Below are positions 43,708 to 53,506 of a DNA stretch of 54,244 nucleotides, piece after piece. A model generated the notes under the pieces. The model saw nothing but the letters and a program-made list of their open reading frames with translations. It had not been told where the DNA came from and made no database searches. The stretch covers positions 1 through 54,244 of the forward strand of contig JAFDWN010000019.1 of the NCBI GenBank assembly GCA_018268465.1, written 5' to 3'. A program made the translations under genes and the position numbers. Numbering within the stretch: the first letter of the stretch is position 1; each line of letters starts with the position of its first letter. The DNA comes from Actinomycetota bacterium (GTDB taxonomy: Bacteria; Actinomycetota; Actinomycetes; Mycobacteriales; Mycobacteriaceae).

Positions 43708-45248
43708 GGCCGGCTGCCGTCCGCGGGTGCGGCCGCGATGAGGCCGGTGAGTTCGGACACCGAGCAGCCGCCGTCGATCTGTGCGACGTTGTGCCCGTCG
43801 CGCAGCACCGCGATGCGGTCGCTGATCCGTGCGACCTCGTCGAGTTCGGCGGAGATGAACAGCACACCCATTCCGTCGGCGGCGAGGTCGGCGACGAGCT
43901 TCTGGATCTGGGCTTTGGCGCCGACGTCGATGCCGCGGGTCGGCTCGTCGAGGATGAACAACTTCGGTGTGGTGATCAGCCAGCGGGCCAGCAGTACCTT
44001 CTGCTGATTGCCGCCGCTGAGATTCTTGATGAGCGCGTTGGGATCACGCGGCCGGATGTCCAGCGCCTCCATGTACTGGGCGACGAGCTGGTCTTTGGTG
44101 CGCGCCGACAGCGGACGGGCGAACCCGCGCCGGGCCTGCAACGCGAGTACGAGGTTGTCGCGGACGCTGAGCTCGCCGACGATTCCCTCGCCCTTGCGGT
44201 TCTCGGAGGTGAAGGCGAACTTCTTGGCGATGGCAGTACGTGGGGAGCGCAGCCGCACCGGCTTGCCGTCCACCGAGATCTGTCCGCTGGTGGCGCGGTC
44301 GGCGCCGAACAGCAAGCGCGCGAACTCCGTTCGCCCGGAGCCCAATAGGCCGGCCAGCCCCACCACCTCGCCCGGGAAGATGTCGAGGTTCATCGGTGCG
44401 ATGCGCGGCTTGCGTCCGGTGTCGACGGTTCGGACGATCGGCGGCACGGTGTCGTCGCGGTGGGTGCCCGCGCTGGCTTCGGCGATTTCGTCGAGCAGCG
44501 CCACCTCCCGGCCCAGCATCGCGGCGACGAGTTGGTGGCGGTTCAGGTCGGCGGTGCGGTACTCGCCGACCAGCCGTCCGTTGCGCAGCACCGTCATCCG
44601 GTCGGAGATCTCGTAGACCTGGTCGAGGAAGTGTGAGACGAAGAGGATCGCGGTGCCGCCGTCGCGCAGCCGGCGCACCACCCGGAACAGTTCGCCGACC
44701 TCCTCGGCGTCCAGGCTGGACGTCGGCTCGTCGAGGATCAGCACCCGCGCCGAGACGGCGGTGGCGCGCGCGATGGCGACCAGCTGCTGCACGGCGATGG
44801 GGTGCGCGCCAAGGGTGGAGCGGGGGTCGATGGTCAGTTCGAGGTGTGCCAGCAGTTCGCTGGCGGTGCGGTTGAGCGTCCGGTAGTCGATGCGGCCGAA
44901 TCTGCGAGGCTCGCGCCCGAGCAGGATGTTCTCACCGACGGTGAGGTTGGGGCACAGGTTGACCTCTTGGTACACCGTGCTGATGCCGGCGTCCTGCGCC
45001 TGCCGCGGTCCGGTGAACCGGCAGGCCCGGCCCGCGACGGTGATGGTGCCGCCGTCGGCCTCGTAGACGCCGGTGAGGGCTTTGATCAACGTCGACTTGC
45101 CCGCACCGTTCTCTCCCATCAGTGCGTGCACCTCGCCGGGGAACAGGCGGAAGTCGACGTTGTCGAGGGCCTTGACGCCGGGGAAGGCGACGCTGATGCC
45201 ACGAAGCTGCACCACCGCGTCGGTGGGCTGCGCTGGAGTGGGATTCAT
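43704..45248 (-). CDS. ytfR: sugar ABC transporter ATPase with two nucleotide-binding domains, YtfR-like
   Basis: Double-domain ATPase of 514 residues energising the importer. First domain: Walker A GENGAGKS at 45-52, signature region [26 protein letters not shown]. Second domain: a degenerate Walker A GLLGSGRTEFARLLFG, signature [14 protein letters not shown] and Walker [15 protein letters not shown]. The missing lysine in the second Walker A is normal for the RbsA/MglA family. A 72-bp gap holding a strong hairpin separates it from ytfQ. Confidence 0.92.
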   Translation of the reverse strand: MNPTPAQPTDAVVQLRGISVAFPGVKALDNVDFRLFPGEVHALMGENGAGKSTLIKALTGVYEADGGTITVAGRACRFTGPRQAQDAGISTVYQEVNLCPNLTVGENILLGREPRRFGRIDYRTLNRTASELLAHLELTIDPRSTLGAHPIAVQQLVAIARATAVSARVLILDEPTSSLDAEEVGELFRVVRRLRDGGTAILFVSHFLDQVYEISDRMTVLRNGRLVGEYRTADLNRHQLVAAMLGREVALLDEIAEASAGTHRDDTVPPIVRTVDTGRKPRIAPMNLDIFPGEVVGLAGLLGSGRTEFARLLFGADRATSGQISVDGKPVRLRSPRTAIAKKFAFTSENRKGEGIVGELSVRDNLVLALQARRGFARPLSARTKDQLVAQYMEALDIRPRDPNALIKNLSGGNQQKVLLARWLITTPKLFILDEPTRGIDVGAKAQIQKLVADLAADGMGVLFISAELDEVARISDRIAVLRDGHNVAQIDGGCSVSELTGLIAAAPADGSRP

Positions 45249-45274
45249 CTGATGGCGCTTTCGGGATTTGGGGT

Positions 45275-45301
45275 GCCGTCCCGCCGCTGGGGCGGGACGG
45301 C
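45275..45301 (-). terminator. intercistronic hairpin between ytfQ and ytfR
   Basis: GCCGTCCCGCC (45275-45285) and GGCGGGACGGC (45291-45301) form a perfect 11-bp GC stem with a five-base GCTGG loop, right after the ytfQ stop. With no U tract it is more likely an mRNA-stabilising or partial-termination element, letting the binding protein exceed the membrane subunits, as in maltose operons. Confidence 0.75.
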
Positions 45302-45320
45302 GCCGTCAGGCAGGGGTATT

Positions 45321-46298
45321 TCAGTATTTGCGATCGGGCAGTGCCGCGATCGCCTGCTGCTGGTCGAAGGTCTGATCGGGTACGACGACCCGCGGCGGGA
45401 CCGGCTCACCGGCGACGACCTTCTTGGCCAGATCCATCAGTTGCGGGCCGAGCAGCGGGTTGCACTCGACGAGGAAGTTGAACTTCCCGTCGGCCAATGC
45501 CTGCATGCCGTCATGGGTGGCGTCCACGGCGACGATCTTGATGTCCTGTCCGGGTTTGTATCCGGCCGCCTCGATGGCTTCGATGGCGCCGAGCCCCATA
45601 TCGTCGTTCTGGGCGAACACGACGTCGATCTTCGGGTTCGCCTTGAGGAAGGCCTCCATCACCTGCTTGCCGCCCGATCGGGTGAAATCACCTGTCTGCG
45701 AGGCGATCACCTTGAGGTTGGGGTTGGCGGCGATGGCTTCGGAGAAGCCCTTGCTGCGATCGAGGGCGGGGTCGGCTCCCGTGGTGCCCTCCAATTCGAC
45801 GATGTTCACCTGTCCGGGGGCGTTCGCGAACTGCTGCACCACCCAGTCGCCGGCGCGCCGGCCCTCGTCGACGAAGTCGGCGCCGACGAAGGTCTTGTAT
45901 ACGTCGGACTCCTGGGTGTCGACGGCCCGGTCGGTGAGGATCACCGGGATACCCGCGTTCTTGGCTTCCAAGAGCACTGCGTCCCAACCGGTTCGGACGA
46001 CGGGGCTGAAGGCGATCACGTCGACACGTTGCTGGATGAACGAGCGGATGGCCGAGATCTGGTTCTCCTGTTTGCCGTTCGCATCGGAAAACTTCAGGTC
46101 GATTCCGGCGTCGGCCGCGGCTTCCTGGATCGACTTGGTATTCGCGGTGCGCCAGCCGCTTTCGGCGCCCACCTGCGAAAAGCCCATCGTGATGGTGCCG
46201 TCGTTGGCGCCGCCGCCTTGCGGTGCCGGGCCGCTGCCGCACGCTGTCAGAGCCGCTGCGAGCACCGTTCCCAGCGCCGCTGCAAGGATTTTCTTCAC
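45321..46298 (-). CDS. ytfQ: sugar ABC transporter substrate-binding lipoprotein, YtfQ-like
   Basis: Lipoprotein receptor of 325 residues. Signal peptide KKILAAALGTVLAA ends in lipobox LTAC, lipid on Cys20. The body is close to E. coli YtfQ (galactofuranose receptor): TMGFSQVGAESGWRTANTKS, FSDANGKQENQISAIRSF, FSPVVRTGWDAVLLEAKNAG, SQTGDFTRSGGKQVMEAF and FAQNDDMGLGAIEAIEAAG. GTG start with GAGGACACGC upstream. First gene of the arabinose operon, under the LacI-type operator at 46406-46423. Ligand could be arabinofuranose or galactofuranose, both components of mycobacterial arabinogalactan. Confidence 0.92.
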   Translation of the reverse strand: MKKILAAALGTVLAAALTACGSGPAPQGGGANDGTITMGFSQVGAESGWRTANTKSIQEAAADAGIDLKFSDANGKQENQISAIRSFIQQRVDVIAFSPVVRTGWDAVLLEAKNAGIPVILTDRAVDTQESDVYKTFVGADFVDEGRRAGDWVVQQFANAPGQVNIVELEGTTGADPALDRSKGFSEAIAANPNLKVIASQTGDFTRSGGKQVMEAFLKANPKIDVVFAQNDDMGLGAIEAIEAAGYKPGQDIKIVAVDATHDGMQALADGKFNFLVECNPLLGPQLMDLAKKVVAGEPVPPRVVVPDQTFDQQQAIAALPDRKY

Positions 46299-46405
46299 CG
46301 CGTGTCCTCACTGTCTCGATTCTTGGCGGTCGGTCGCTGCGGGCGGTCTTGCGACTGTGGTGTCGCATCGGTTGTCCGCGGGGTGTGACCGGGGTTACAG
46401 GCCGA

Positions 46406-46423
46406 AATGTTAACGCTCACATT
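46406..46423. promoter_or_regulatory. LacI-type operator 1 (ytfQ-araA operon)
   Basis: AATGTTAACGCTCACATT, an imperfect palindrome centred on CG (arms AATGTKARCG). It overlaps the -10 hexamer and part of the spacer of the leftward promoter. Identical to operator 2 over all 18 bases. Binding here by the operon's own LacI protein would block RNA polymerase. Confidence 0.85.
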
Positions 46424-46436
46424 CATGCCCTGTCAA
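46407..46436 (-). promoter_or_regulatory. sigma-A-like promoter of the ytfQ-araA operon
   Basis: On the minus strand TTGACA (46436-46431), 18-bp spacer, TAACAT (46412-46407). This is a near-consensus housekeeping promoter, about 108 bp upstream of the ytfQ start, so the leader would be roughly 100 bases. Confidence 0.7.
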
Positions 46437-46533
46437 CGGGGTGACGCCGTCGCCTCCATGGGTGCGGCCGCGGGTCGCGAGGTTCGATTCGGTGGACAAA
46501 AGGCCTGTACAGCACCGCGACTCTAGTCACTTG

Positions 46534-46563
46534 TTGACAACTCCGTGAGGACCGTCACATACT
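46534..46563 (+). promoter_or_regulatory. sigma-A-like promoter of the chvE-mmsAB operon
   Basis: TTGACA (46534-46539), 18-bp spacer, CATACT (46558-46563). Transcription would begin near 46570, just before operator 2, so a bound repressor would block clearance. Between the two promoters (46437-46533) I see no other element. The leader from 46592 to 46670 shows only the ribosome binding site. Confidence 0.65.
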
Positions 46564-46573
46564 GACGCCGCAC

Positions 46574-46591
46574 AATGTTAACGCTCACATT
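46574..46591. promoter_or_regulatory. LacI-type operator 2 (chvE-mmsAB operon)
   Basis: A second exact copy of AATGTTAACGCTCACATT, in the same orientation, placed right after the probable transcription start of the rightward operon. Centre-to-centre distance to operator 1 is 168 bp, equal to 16 turns at 10.5 bp. Confidence 0.85.
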
Positions 46592-46670
46592 GCGATACCG
46601 GCGCCAACTCGGGACGAGCGAAATCCCGGCAGCCGGCGTCGCCTCGGGCGCGCAAACTCAGGAGGATCTT

Positions 46671-47765
46671 GTGCGGACATTCATGCGGATCGCCACCTTG
46701 GCGGCATTACTGCTCACCCTGGTGCTGGCGGGCTGCGGACGCGCAACCGACACCGGGACCGCCGCGTCCGGCGGCGATAAGGGCACCATCGGCATCGCGA
46801 TGCCGACGAAGTCGTCGGAACGGTGGGTCGCCGACGGGCAGAACATGGTCGATCAGTTCCAGTCCCTCGGCTACCAGACCGACCTGCAATACGGCGACGA
46901 CGTGGTGCAGAACCAGGTGTCGCAGATCGAGAACATGATCACCAAGGGCGTCAAGCTGCTGGTGATCGCGCCGATCGACGGTTCGTCGCTGACCAACACG
47001 CTGCAGCACGCCGCGGATATGAAGATCCCGGTGATCAGCTACGACCGGCTGATCAAGGGCACCCCCAACGTCGACTACTACGCGACCTTCGACAACTTCA
47101 AAGTCGGCGTGCTGCAGGGCAGCTACATCGTCGACAAGCTGGGACTGGAGCAGGGCAAGGGCCCGTTCAACATCGAACTGTTCGCCGGCTCTCCCGACGA
47201 CAACAACTCGGTGTACTTCTTCGACGGTGCGATGAGCGTGCTGCAGCCCTACATCGACAAGGGCAGCCTCGTGGTGCGCAGCGGGCAGACGTCCTTCGAC
47301 CAGGTCGGCACCCTGCGGTGGGACGGCGGACTGGCGCAGTCCCGGATGGACAACCTGCTCAGCCAGGCCTACACCACCGCACGCGTGGACGCGGTCCTCT
47401 CGCCCTACGACGGCATATCCCGCGGCGTCCTGTCGGCGCTCAAGAGTTCCGGATACGGCAACGCCGCCAAGCCGCTGCCGATCGTGACCGGCCAGGACGC
47501 CGAACTGGCGTCGGTGAAGTCGATCGTGGCAGGAGAGCAGACCCAGACGGTGTTCAAGGACACCCGTGAACTCGCGAAGGCGGCCGTGCAGGAGGCGGAC
47601 GCCGTGCTGACCGGTGGCACGCCCGCGGTCAACGACACCAAGACCTACGACAACGGCGACAAGATCGTGCCGGCCTATCTGCTCGAACCCGTCAGCGTGG
47701 ACAAGTCCAACTACCAGAAGGTGCTGGTCGACTCGGGCTACTACTCCGCGTCCGAAATCAGCTGA
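46671..47765 (+). CDS. chvE: multiple-sugar ABC transporter substrate-binding lipoprotein, ChvE-like
   Basis: Lipoprotein receptor of 364 residues of the ChvE/xylose-binding group, which bind arabinose, galactose, xylose and glucose. Signal peptide [14 protein letters not shown] ends in lipobox LAGC. Characteristic segments are [80 protein letters not shown] and [19 protein letters not shown] start with a perfect AGGAGG five bases away; an ATG four codons later is a less supported choice. First gene of a three-gene operon. Confidence 0.92.
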   Translation: MRTFMRIATLAALLLTLVLAGCGRATDTGTAASGGDKGTIGIAMPTKSSERWVADGQNMVDQFQSLGYQTDLQYGDDVVQNQVSQIENMITKGVKLLVIAPIDGSSLTNTLQHAADMKIPVISYDRLIKGTPNVDYYATFDNFKVGVLQGSYIVDKLGLEQGKGPFNIELFAGSPDDNNSVYFFDGAMSVLQPYIDKGSLVVRSGQTSFDQVGTLRWDGGLAQSRMDNLLSQAYTTARVDAVLSPYDGISRGVLSALKSSGYGNAAKPLPIVTGQDAELASVKSIVAGEQTQTVFKDTRELAKAAVQEADAVLTGGTPAVNDTKTYDNGDKIVPAYLLEPVSVDKSNYQKVLVDSGYYSASEIS

Positions 47766-47775
47766 TCGGCGCGCG

Positions 47776-49311
47776 ATGACCACCACCACACTGCTCGAGA
47801 TGCGCGGCATCACCAAGGAATTCCCCGGTGTCAAAGCGCTCTCCGACGTCGATCTGACGGTCAAACGCGGCGAGATTCACGCGATCTGCGGCGAGAACGG
47901 CGCGGGTAAGTCGACGTTGATGAAGATCCTCAGCGGGGTCTATCCGCACGGCAGCTACGGCGGCGAGATCCGGCTGGACGGCACCGGATGCGAGTTCAGG
48001 GATATCCGGGGCAGCGAACGCGCCGGTATCGCCATCATCCACCAGGAGCTCGCGCTGGTGCCCTACCTGTCCATCGCCGAAAACCTCTACCTGGGTAACG
48101 AACTCGCGAGTGGCGGTGTGATCAGCTGGGACCGGACCCTCAGCGAGGCGAAGGAACTGCTCGAACGGGTCGGACTGCGGGAGAGTCCGCAGACCCGGGT
48201 CGCCGACATCGGGGTGGGTAAGCAGCAGCTCGTCGAGATCGCCAAGGCGCTCGCCAAGGACGTGCGGCTGCTGATCCTCGACGAACCCACCGCCGCGCTC
48301 AACGACTCCGACAGCCGCCACCTGCTCGACCTCATCGTGGACCTGCGTGAGCACGGGATCACCTGCATCATCATCTCGCACAAGCTCAATGAGGTGACGC
48401 GAGTAGCCGATTCGATCACGGTGCTGCGTGACGGACGCACCATCGAGACGCTCGCCGTCGACGAGCAACTCACCGAGGACCGAATCGTGCGCGGCATGGT
48501 CGGGCGCGATCTGACACAACGGTTCCCGCCGCGGCCGGAGCGCGAGATCGGCGACGTCACATTCGCGGTGGCGAACTGGACGGTGTTGCACCCGATCGAT
48601 CAGCACCGAAAGGTCGTCGACGACGTGTCACTGGACGTGCGGGCCGGTGAGATCGTCGGGATCGCGGGCCTGATGGGCGCGGGGCGGACCGAGCTGGCCA
48701 TGAGTGTGTTCGGCCGGTCGTACGGAAAGTACGTAGGTGGAGCGGTTTTCAAGGACGGCAAGGAGATCCGTACCCGCTCGGTGTCGGAAGCCATCAAACA
48801 CGGCATCGCCTACGCGACCGAGGACCGCAAACACCTGGGCCTGAACCTGATGGACAGCATCGCCCAGAGCATCACGCTGCCCTCGCTGCGCAAGGTCAGC
48901 CGCAGAAGGGTGATCAACGAACACGACGAGGCCCGGGTCGCCGACCAGTACCGCAACTCGATGCGGATCAAGGCGTCCTCCGGGCGGGTCGTCACGGGAA
49001 AACTGTCCGGCGGGAACCAGCAGAAGGTCGTGCTGAGCAAGTGGTTGTTCACCGACCCCGACGTGCTCATCCTCGACGAACCCACCCGCGGCATCGACGT
49101 CGGTGCCAAGTACGAGATCTACACGATCATCAACGAGCTCGCGGCACGCGGCAAGGCGGTCATCGTCATCTCCTCCGAACTGCCTGAGCTGCTTGGTCTT
49201 TGCGACCGCATCTACACCCTCAACGAGGGCAGGCTCACCGGTGAGGTGTCCCGCGCCGACGCGACCCAGGAGACCTTGATGCGTTACATGATGAAGGGAC
49301 GAACCCAGTGA
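47776..49311 (+). CDS. mmsA: multiple-monosaccharide ABC transporter ATPase
   Basis: Two-domain CUT2 ATPase, 511 residues, MmsA/GguA/XylG group. First domain: Walker [16 protein letters not shown], Walker [16 protein letters not shown] with [13 protein letters not shown]. Second domain: degenerate [16 protein letters not shown], signature [14 protein letters not shown] and [17 protein letters not shown] 10 bp after the chvE-like stop; stop overlaps the permease start by 4 bp (ATGA-like GTGA). Confidence 0.94.
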   Translation: MTTTTLLEMRGITKEFPGVKALSDVDLTVKRGEIHAICGENGAGKSTLMKILSGVYPHGSYGGEIRLDGTGCEFRDIRGSERAGIAIIHQELALVPYLSIAENLYLGNELASGGVISWDRTLSEAKELLERVGLRESPQTRVADIGVGKQQLVEIAKALAKDVRLLILDEPTAALNDSDSRHLLDLIVDLREHGITCIIISHKLNEVTRVADSITVLRDGRTIETLAVDEQLTEDRIVRGMVGRDLTQRFPPRPEREIGDVTFAVANWTVLHPIDQHRKVVDDVSLDVRAGEIVGIAGLMGAGRTELAMSVFGRSYGKYVGGAVFKDGKEIRTRSVSEAIKHGIAYATEDRKHLGLNLMDSIAQSITLPSLRKVSRRRVINEHDEARVADQYRNSMRIKASSGRVVTGKLSGGNQQKVVLSKWLFTDPDVLILDEPTRGIDVGAKYEIYTIINELAARGKAVIVISSELPELLGLCDRIYTLNEGRLTGEVSRADATQETLMRYMMKGRTQ

Positions 49312-50558
49312 CCACCACCGTCGAACAGACACCGCAGGATCCGGTCGCCCCGGATACGCCGCAGGGCGCACCCCCACAGCAGCCGTCCCCGTGGAGCCGG
49401 ATCACGACATTCCTGATGGCACATGTCCGCCAGTCGGGCATGGTGGTGGCGCTGTGCGCGATCGTGCTGCTGTTCCAGGTCTGGACGGACGGCATCCTGC
49501 TCAAACCGCTCAACGTCACCAACATCATCCAGCAGAACGGCTACATCCTCGTTCTGGCCATCGGCATGGTGATCGTGATCATCTCCGGCCACATCGACCT
49601 GTCGGTCGGATCGATCGCCGGCTTCATCGGTGCGACGTCGGCGGTGCTGATGGTCACGCACAACATGCCATGGCCGCTCGCGGTGGTGCTCTGCGTGGGC
49701 ATCGGGGCGCTGATCGGTGCGTGGCAGGGCTTTTGGATCGCCTACGTCGGCATCCCGTCGTTCATCGTGACGCTCGGGGGCATGCTGGTGTTCCGCGGTG
49801 CCACCCAGTATCTGCTGGAGGGGCAGTCCATCGCGCCCATGCCGCAGGGACTGGAACAGGTCTCCAGCGGCTTCCTGCCCGAGATCGGCGTCAACAGTGT
49901 CTACCACTGGCCCACCGTCATCCTGGGCGGCGTCATGATGGTCGCCGCGCTGGTCACGCAGATCCGCCGCCGGCGCTCCCAGATCCGGTACGGCCAGCAG
50001 GTTCTGAGCACACCGCTGTTCATCGGCAAGTGTGCGGCGATCGTCGCGGCGCTGGCCGCGGTGACGCTGCTGCTGGCGAGCTATCGCGGCGTGCCGATCG
50101 TCGGCATCATCCTGGTGGTGCTGACGCTGGCCTACGCATTCGTCATGCGCAACACGGTGCTGGGGCGCCAGGTGTACGCGGTCGGTGGAAATGCCGCGGC
50201 GGCACAGCTTTCCGGGATCCGCAACAAGCGGATCACCCTCTTGGTGTTCGTCAACATGGGTGCGCTGGCCGCGGTCGCCGGTCTGCTGTTCGCCGCCCGG
50301 CTCAACTCCGCGACACCGCAGGCGGGAATCAACTTCGAACTCGAGGCCATCGCGGCGGCGTTCATCGGCGGCGCATCGTCGAGCGGCGGCGTGGGCACTG
50401 TACTCGGCGCCATCGTCGGCGGTCTCGTGCTCGGTGTGCTCAACAACGGCATGTCGATCCTCGGCATCGGCAGCGACGTCCAGCAGGTGATCAAGGGCCT
50501 GGTGCTGCTGGCCGCGGTCGGGTTCGACGTGTACAACAGGCGCAAGGGCGGTAAGTAG
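49308..50558 (+). CDS. mmsB: multiple-monosaccharide ABC transporter permease
   Basis: CUT2 permease of 416 residues, with more hydrophobic helices (about 10-12) than the RbsC type, as in MmsB/GguB/XylH. Motifs: [20 protein letters not shown] and [68 protein letters not shown]-terminal 35 residues are Pro/Gln-rich and cytosolic. Starts with GTG. Ends 18 bp from the convergent PLP-enzyme gene with no obvious terminator between. Confidence 0.94.
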   Translation: MTTTVEQTPQDPVAPDTPQGAPPQQPSPWSRITTFLMAHVRQSGMVVALCAIVLLFQVWTDGILLKPLNVTNIIQQNGYILVLAIGMVIVIISGHIDLSVGSIAGFIGATSAVLMVTHNMPWPLAVVLCVGIGALIGAWQGFWIAYVGIPSFIVTLGGMLVFRGATQYLLEGQSIAPMPQGLEQVSSGFLPEIGVNSVYHWPTVILGGVMMVAALVTQIRRRRSQIRYGQQVLSTPLFIGKCAAIVAALAAVTLLLASYRGVPIVGIILVVLTLAYAFVMRNTVLGRQVYAVGGNAAAAQLSGIRNKRITLLVFVNMGALAAVAGLLFAARLNSATPQAGINFELEAIAAAFIGGASSSGGVGTVLGAIVGGLVLGVLNNGMSILGIGSDVQQVIKGLVLLAAVGFDVYNRRKGGK

Positions 50559-50576
50559 CCCCGGCGGGTCGCACGG

Positions 50577-51836
50577 TCAGAAGAACGTCCTGATGAGCTC
50601 GACCACGCGGTTGTCGTGGTCGAGCACAGGGATCATCGGCCACTTGTCGAACACCGTGCACGGGTGCGAGATGCCGAACTGCAGCCACATTCCCACGCGC
50701 ACGTCGTCGTCGGGGCCCAGGTGCAGGTAGGCGTGCTGGTCGTTGAGTTTGGTGACGCGCCCGGACAATCCGTAGGGGACGGGGAGGTCCTGGTCGTACG
50801 ACACGTCGCGGCGGCCCATCCCCACCACTGCGAGACCCGGTTCGGGCGTCGAGATGACCTGGGCCCAGACACTCATCGCCGGCCGCAGCTGCGACGAGAC
50901 CGTCAGGCCCGTTCTGGCCAGCGGTGAGGTCCGCAGGTACAGCCCGTCGTCGTGGGTCAGGTAGCACCCGCTGCGCAGGATCGTGCGCACCGACAGCCCG
51001 GCCGGCCAGCCGCCGGTGAGCACCTCGGCCACCGTGTCGAAATAGGTGCTGCCGCCGGCGGTGACGATCACGTGCTCACCTTCGAAGGTGTCCGCCAGCC
51101 GCACCACGGCGGCGCGCACATCGGCGAGGTAGCCGGCCACATCGGCGATCGCCGCCCCGGTCACGTCGTGGCCCAGGGCGGCCTCGTAGCCGGCCACACC
51201 CACCAGCCGCAGCAGGGGCGATGCGGCCGCGGCTCGTGCCACCGCGTCGACGGTGGCGGCGTCGCGGCATCCGGTGCGGCCGCCCGCCATACCCACCTCG
51301 ACACAGACGTCCACCGGCCGGGCGGCGCCGGCGGCGCCCAGCGCCTCGGACATCAGCTCCACCCCGCGCACCGAGTCGACCCAGCATGTCAGGCCGAATG
51401 CCGCGTCGGCGGCCATCTCGCCGGCGAGCCAGCGCAGCCCCGCCGGGTCCACCAGCTCGTTGGCGAGGACGATGTCGCGCACCCCGAACGCGCGGAAGGT
51501 GCGGGCCTGGCTGATCGTCGCGACGGTGATCGCGCTCGCCCCCGCGCCCAGTTGGCGTTCGGCGAGTTGCGGCGCCATATGCGTCTTACCGTGCGGCGCC
51601 AGCTCCACCTTGTGCCGCCGGCACCAGCGGGCCATCGTGCTGAGGTTGTGCGCGAGCGCGCTCGCGCTGAGTACGCACACCGGGGACACCGGTCCGGCGT
51701 CGAACAGGTTCGGCGCCCGGTGGCAGACCTCGGCGGGGGTTCGGCCCCACCATGAGGCGGGCAATCCCTTGAATCGCCAGTCCAGTGGCTCGGCGGCCAG
51801 GGCGGTGACGCTGTCGGCGTCGACTGCGGGAACCAT
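50577..51836 (-). CDS. PLP-dependent D-threonine aldolase / D-serine dehydratase-like enzyme
   Basis: Fold-type III PLP enzyme of 419 residues: an alanine-racemase-like N-terminal barrel and a DSD1-type C-terminal domain. PLP lysine is Lys84 in [32 protein letters not shown] is in the barrel, and the C-terminal metal-binding motif is [13 protein letters not shown]. Members act as D-threonine aldolases, D-serine dehydratases or amino-acid deaminases; the substrate cannot be told. The ATG giving MVPAVDADS is used; an upstream start would run into lysS. Convergent with mmsB and divergent from lysS over 23 bp. It bears no evident relation to arabinose. Confidence 0.87.
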   Translation of the reverse strand: MVPAVDADSVTALAAEPLDWRFKGLPASWWGRTPAEVCHRAPNLFDAGPVSPVCVLSASALAHNLSTMARWCRRHKVELAPHGKTHMAPQLAERQLGAGASAITVATISQARTFRAFGVRDIVLANELVDPAGLRWLAGEMAADAAFGLTCWVDSVRGVELMSEALGAAGAARPVDVCVEVGMAGGRTGCRDAATVDAVARAAAASPLLRLVGVAGYEAALGHDVTGAAIADVAGYLADVRAAVVRLADTFEGEHVIVTAGGSTYFDTVAEVLTGGWPAGLSVRTILRSGCYLTHDDGLYLRTSPLARTGLTVSSQLRPAMSVWAQVISTPEPGLAVVGMGRRDVSYDQDLPVPYGLSGRVTKLNDQHAYLHLGPDDDVRVGMWLQFGISHPCTVFDKWPMIPVLDHDNRVVELIRTFF

Positions 51837-51845
51837 GGGTTCATT

Positions 51846-51851
51846 TAAGCT
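51846..51851 (+). promoter_or_regulatory. -10 element for leaderless lysS
   Basis: TAAGCT, followed by eight bases and the GTG of lysS, with no ribosome binding site. Only 23 bp separate the two divergent start codons, so both promoters must overlap the neighbouring coding sequences. Confidence 0.45.
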
Positions 51852-51859
51852 GGCACCTC

Positions 51860-53404
51860 GTGACACCAGCGGAGGACGGCGCAGAGCAGCCCACGAGCGG
51901 CGAATCGCTGCACGACGGGGCCGACATTCCCGAGCAGTTCCGGATCCGGCAGGCCAAACGGGACCGGCTCCTCGCGGAGGGCCGCGAACCGTATCCCGTC
52001 GACGTCGCCCGAACCCACACCCTTGCCGAGGTTCGCGCCGCCCATCCGGACCTACCGACCGGCGCGGAGACCGGGGAGGTCGTCGGTGTCGCGGGCAGGG
52101 TGGTGTTCGCCCGCAATTCCGGCAAGCTGTGTTTCGCCACGTTGCAGGAGGGCGACGGCACGCAGCTGCAGGCGATGATCAGCCTGGCGCAGGTCGGCCA
52201 GGATTCCCTGGACCGCTGGAAGAGTGACGTCGACCTCGGCGACATCGTCTTCGTCCACGGCGAGGTGATCAGTTCACGGCGGGGCGAACTGTCGGTGCTG
52301 GCCGATTCGTGGCAGATGGCGTCCAAGGCGCTGCGGCCGCTGCCCGTGGCGCACAAGGAGATGAGCGAGGAGTCACGCGTCCGCCAGCGCTATGTCGATC
52401 TGATCGTGCGTCCCGAGGCGCGCACCATCGCCAGGCAGCGCGTCGCCGTGGTGCGCGCCGTGCGTTCGGCGCTGGAGAGGCGCGGTTTCCTCGAGGTCGA
52501 GACCCCGATATTGCAGACGTTGGCCGGTGGTGCCGCGGCGCGCCCGTTCGTCACCCACTCCAACGCGCTCGACACCGATCTGTACCTGCGCATCGCGCCG
52601 GAACTGTTCCTCAAGAGATGCTTGGTCGGCGGTTTCGAGCGGGTCTTCGAACTGAATCGGGTGTTCCGAAACGAAGGCGCCGATTCGACGCATTCGCCCG
52701 AATTCGCCATGTTGGAGACATATCAGGCATACGGCGACTACAACGATTCTGCCACGGTGACGCGGGAGATTATTCAGGAGGTCGCCGATGAGGCGATCGG
52801 TACCCGTCAGGTGCCATTGCCTGATGGCACCACCTACGATCTGGACGGTCAATGGGCGACGGTGGAAATGTACCCGTCACTGTCCGAGGCGCTGGATGTG
52901 CAGATCACACCGGATACATCTGCCGAGGAGTTGTGGCGCATCGCAGATCGGCTCGAAGTCGAGATTCCCAGAGATCGCGGGTATGGACACGGGAAACTCG
53001 TCGAGGAACTCTGGGAGCACGCTGTGGGCAACACACTGTGGGCGCCCACATTCGTCCGCGACTTTCCGGTCGAGACGACCCCGCTCACCCGGGCCCATCG
53101 CAGCATTCCCGGCGTGACGGAGAAGTGGGATCTGTACGTGCGGCGATTCGAGTTGGCCACCGGGTACTCAGAACTCATCGACCCGGTGATCCAGCGCGAG
53201 CGCTTCGAGGCGCAGGCGCGGGCGGCCGCCGCTGGCGATGACGAGGCAATGCTGCTGGACGAGGATTTCCTCGCCGCATTGGAGTATGGGATGCCGCCGA
53301 CTACCGGAACGGGAATGGGTATCGATCGGCTGTTGATGGCACTTACCGGACTGTCAATTCGAGAGACCGTTTTGTTCCCCATTGTGCGGCGGCACATCAA
53401 CTGA
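51860..53404 (+). CDS. lysS: lysyl-tRNA synthetase, class II
   Basis: Charges tRNA-Lys, 514 residues. N-terminal OB-fold anticodon domain (about 70-170: [20 protein letters not shown]), then the class II catalytic core: motif 1 around [20 protein letters not shown], motif 2 [17 protein letters not shown], motif 3 [15 protein letters not shown]. Mycobacteria have this and a second, fused LysX; the lsr2 and clpC neighbours identify this one as lysS. From about base 52620 the gene becomes visibly poorer in G+C, with codons such as ATT and TCT rare elsewhere in the window. Confidence 0.97.
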   Translation: MTPAEDGAEQPTSGESLHDGADIPEQFRIRQAKRDRLLAEGREPYPVDVARTHTLAEVRAAHPDLPTGAETGEVVGVAGRVVFARNSGKLCFATLQEGDGTQLQAMISLAQVGQDSLDRWKSDVDLGDIVFVHGEVISSRRGELSVLADSWQMASKALRPLPVAHKEMSEESRVRQRYVDLIVRPEARTIARQRVAVVRAVRSALERRGFLEVETPILQTLAGGAAARPFVTHSNALDTDLYLRIAPELFLKRCLVGGFERVFELNRVFRNEGADSTHSPEFAMLETYQAYGDYNDSATVTREIIQEVADEAIGTRQVPLPDGTTYDLDGQWATVEMYPSLSEALDVQITPDTSAEELWRIADRLEVEIPRDRGYGHGKLVEELWEHAVGNTLWAPTFVRDFPVETTPLTRAHRSIPGVTEKWDLYVRRFELATGYSELIDPVIQRERFEAQARAAAAGDDEAMLLDEDFLAALEYGMPPTTGTGMGIDRLLMALTGLSIRETVLFPIVRRHIN

Positions 53405-53425
53405 ACTGGCGCTGTCGCGTCATTG

Positions 53426-53454
53426 TTGAACGGCCAGCGTTCCTATGGCACATT
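53426..53454 (+). promoter_or_regulatory. candidate lsr2 promoter
   Basis: TTGAAC (53426-53431), 17-bp spacer, CACATT (53449-53454) in the context TATGGCACATT. Transcription would start about 53461, giving a 45-base leader with GTGAGGT as ribosome binding site. The region is AT-richer than its surroundings, which may let Lsr2 bind its own promoter. Confidence 0.5.
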
Positions 53455-53506
53455 GGATCGTGGGTTCGAGTTAACCAATGCACAGGCAGAAGGGTCCAGT
53501 GAGGTA

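Noticed and set aside
43704-49311. Missing Walker A lysine in the second domain of both sugar ATPases
   Set aside because: This degeneracy is normal for RbsA/MglA/XylG-type ATPases.
4712-51836. Mobile-element or phage origin of the accessory blocks
   Set aside because: No integrase, transposase, tRNA target or flanking direct repeat was found, and base composition looks like the backbone by eye.
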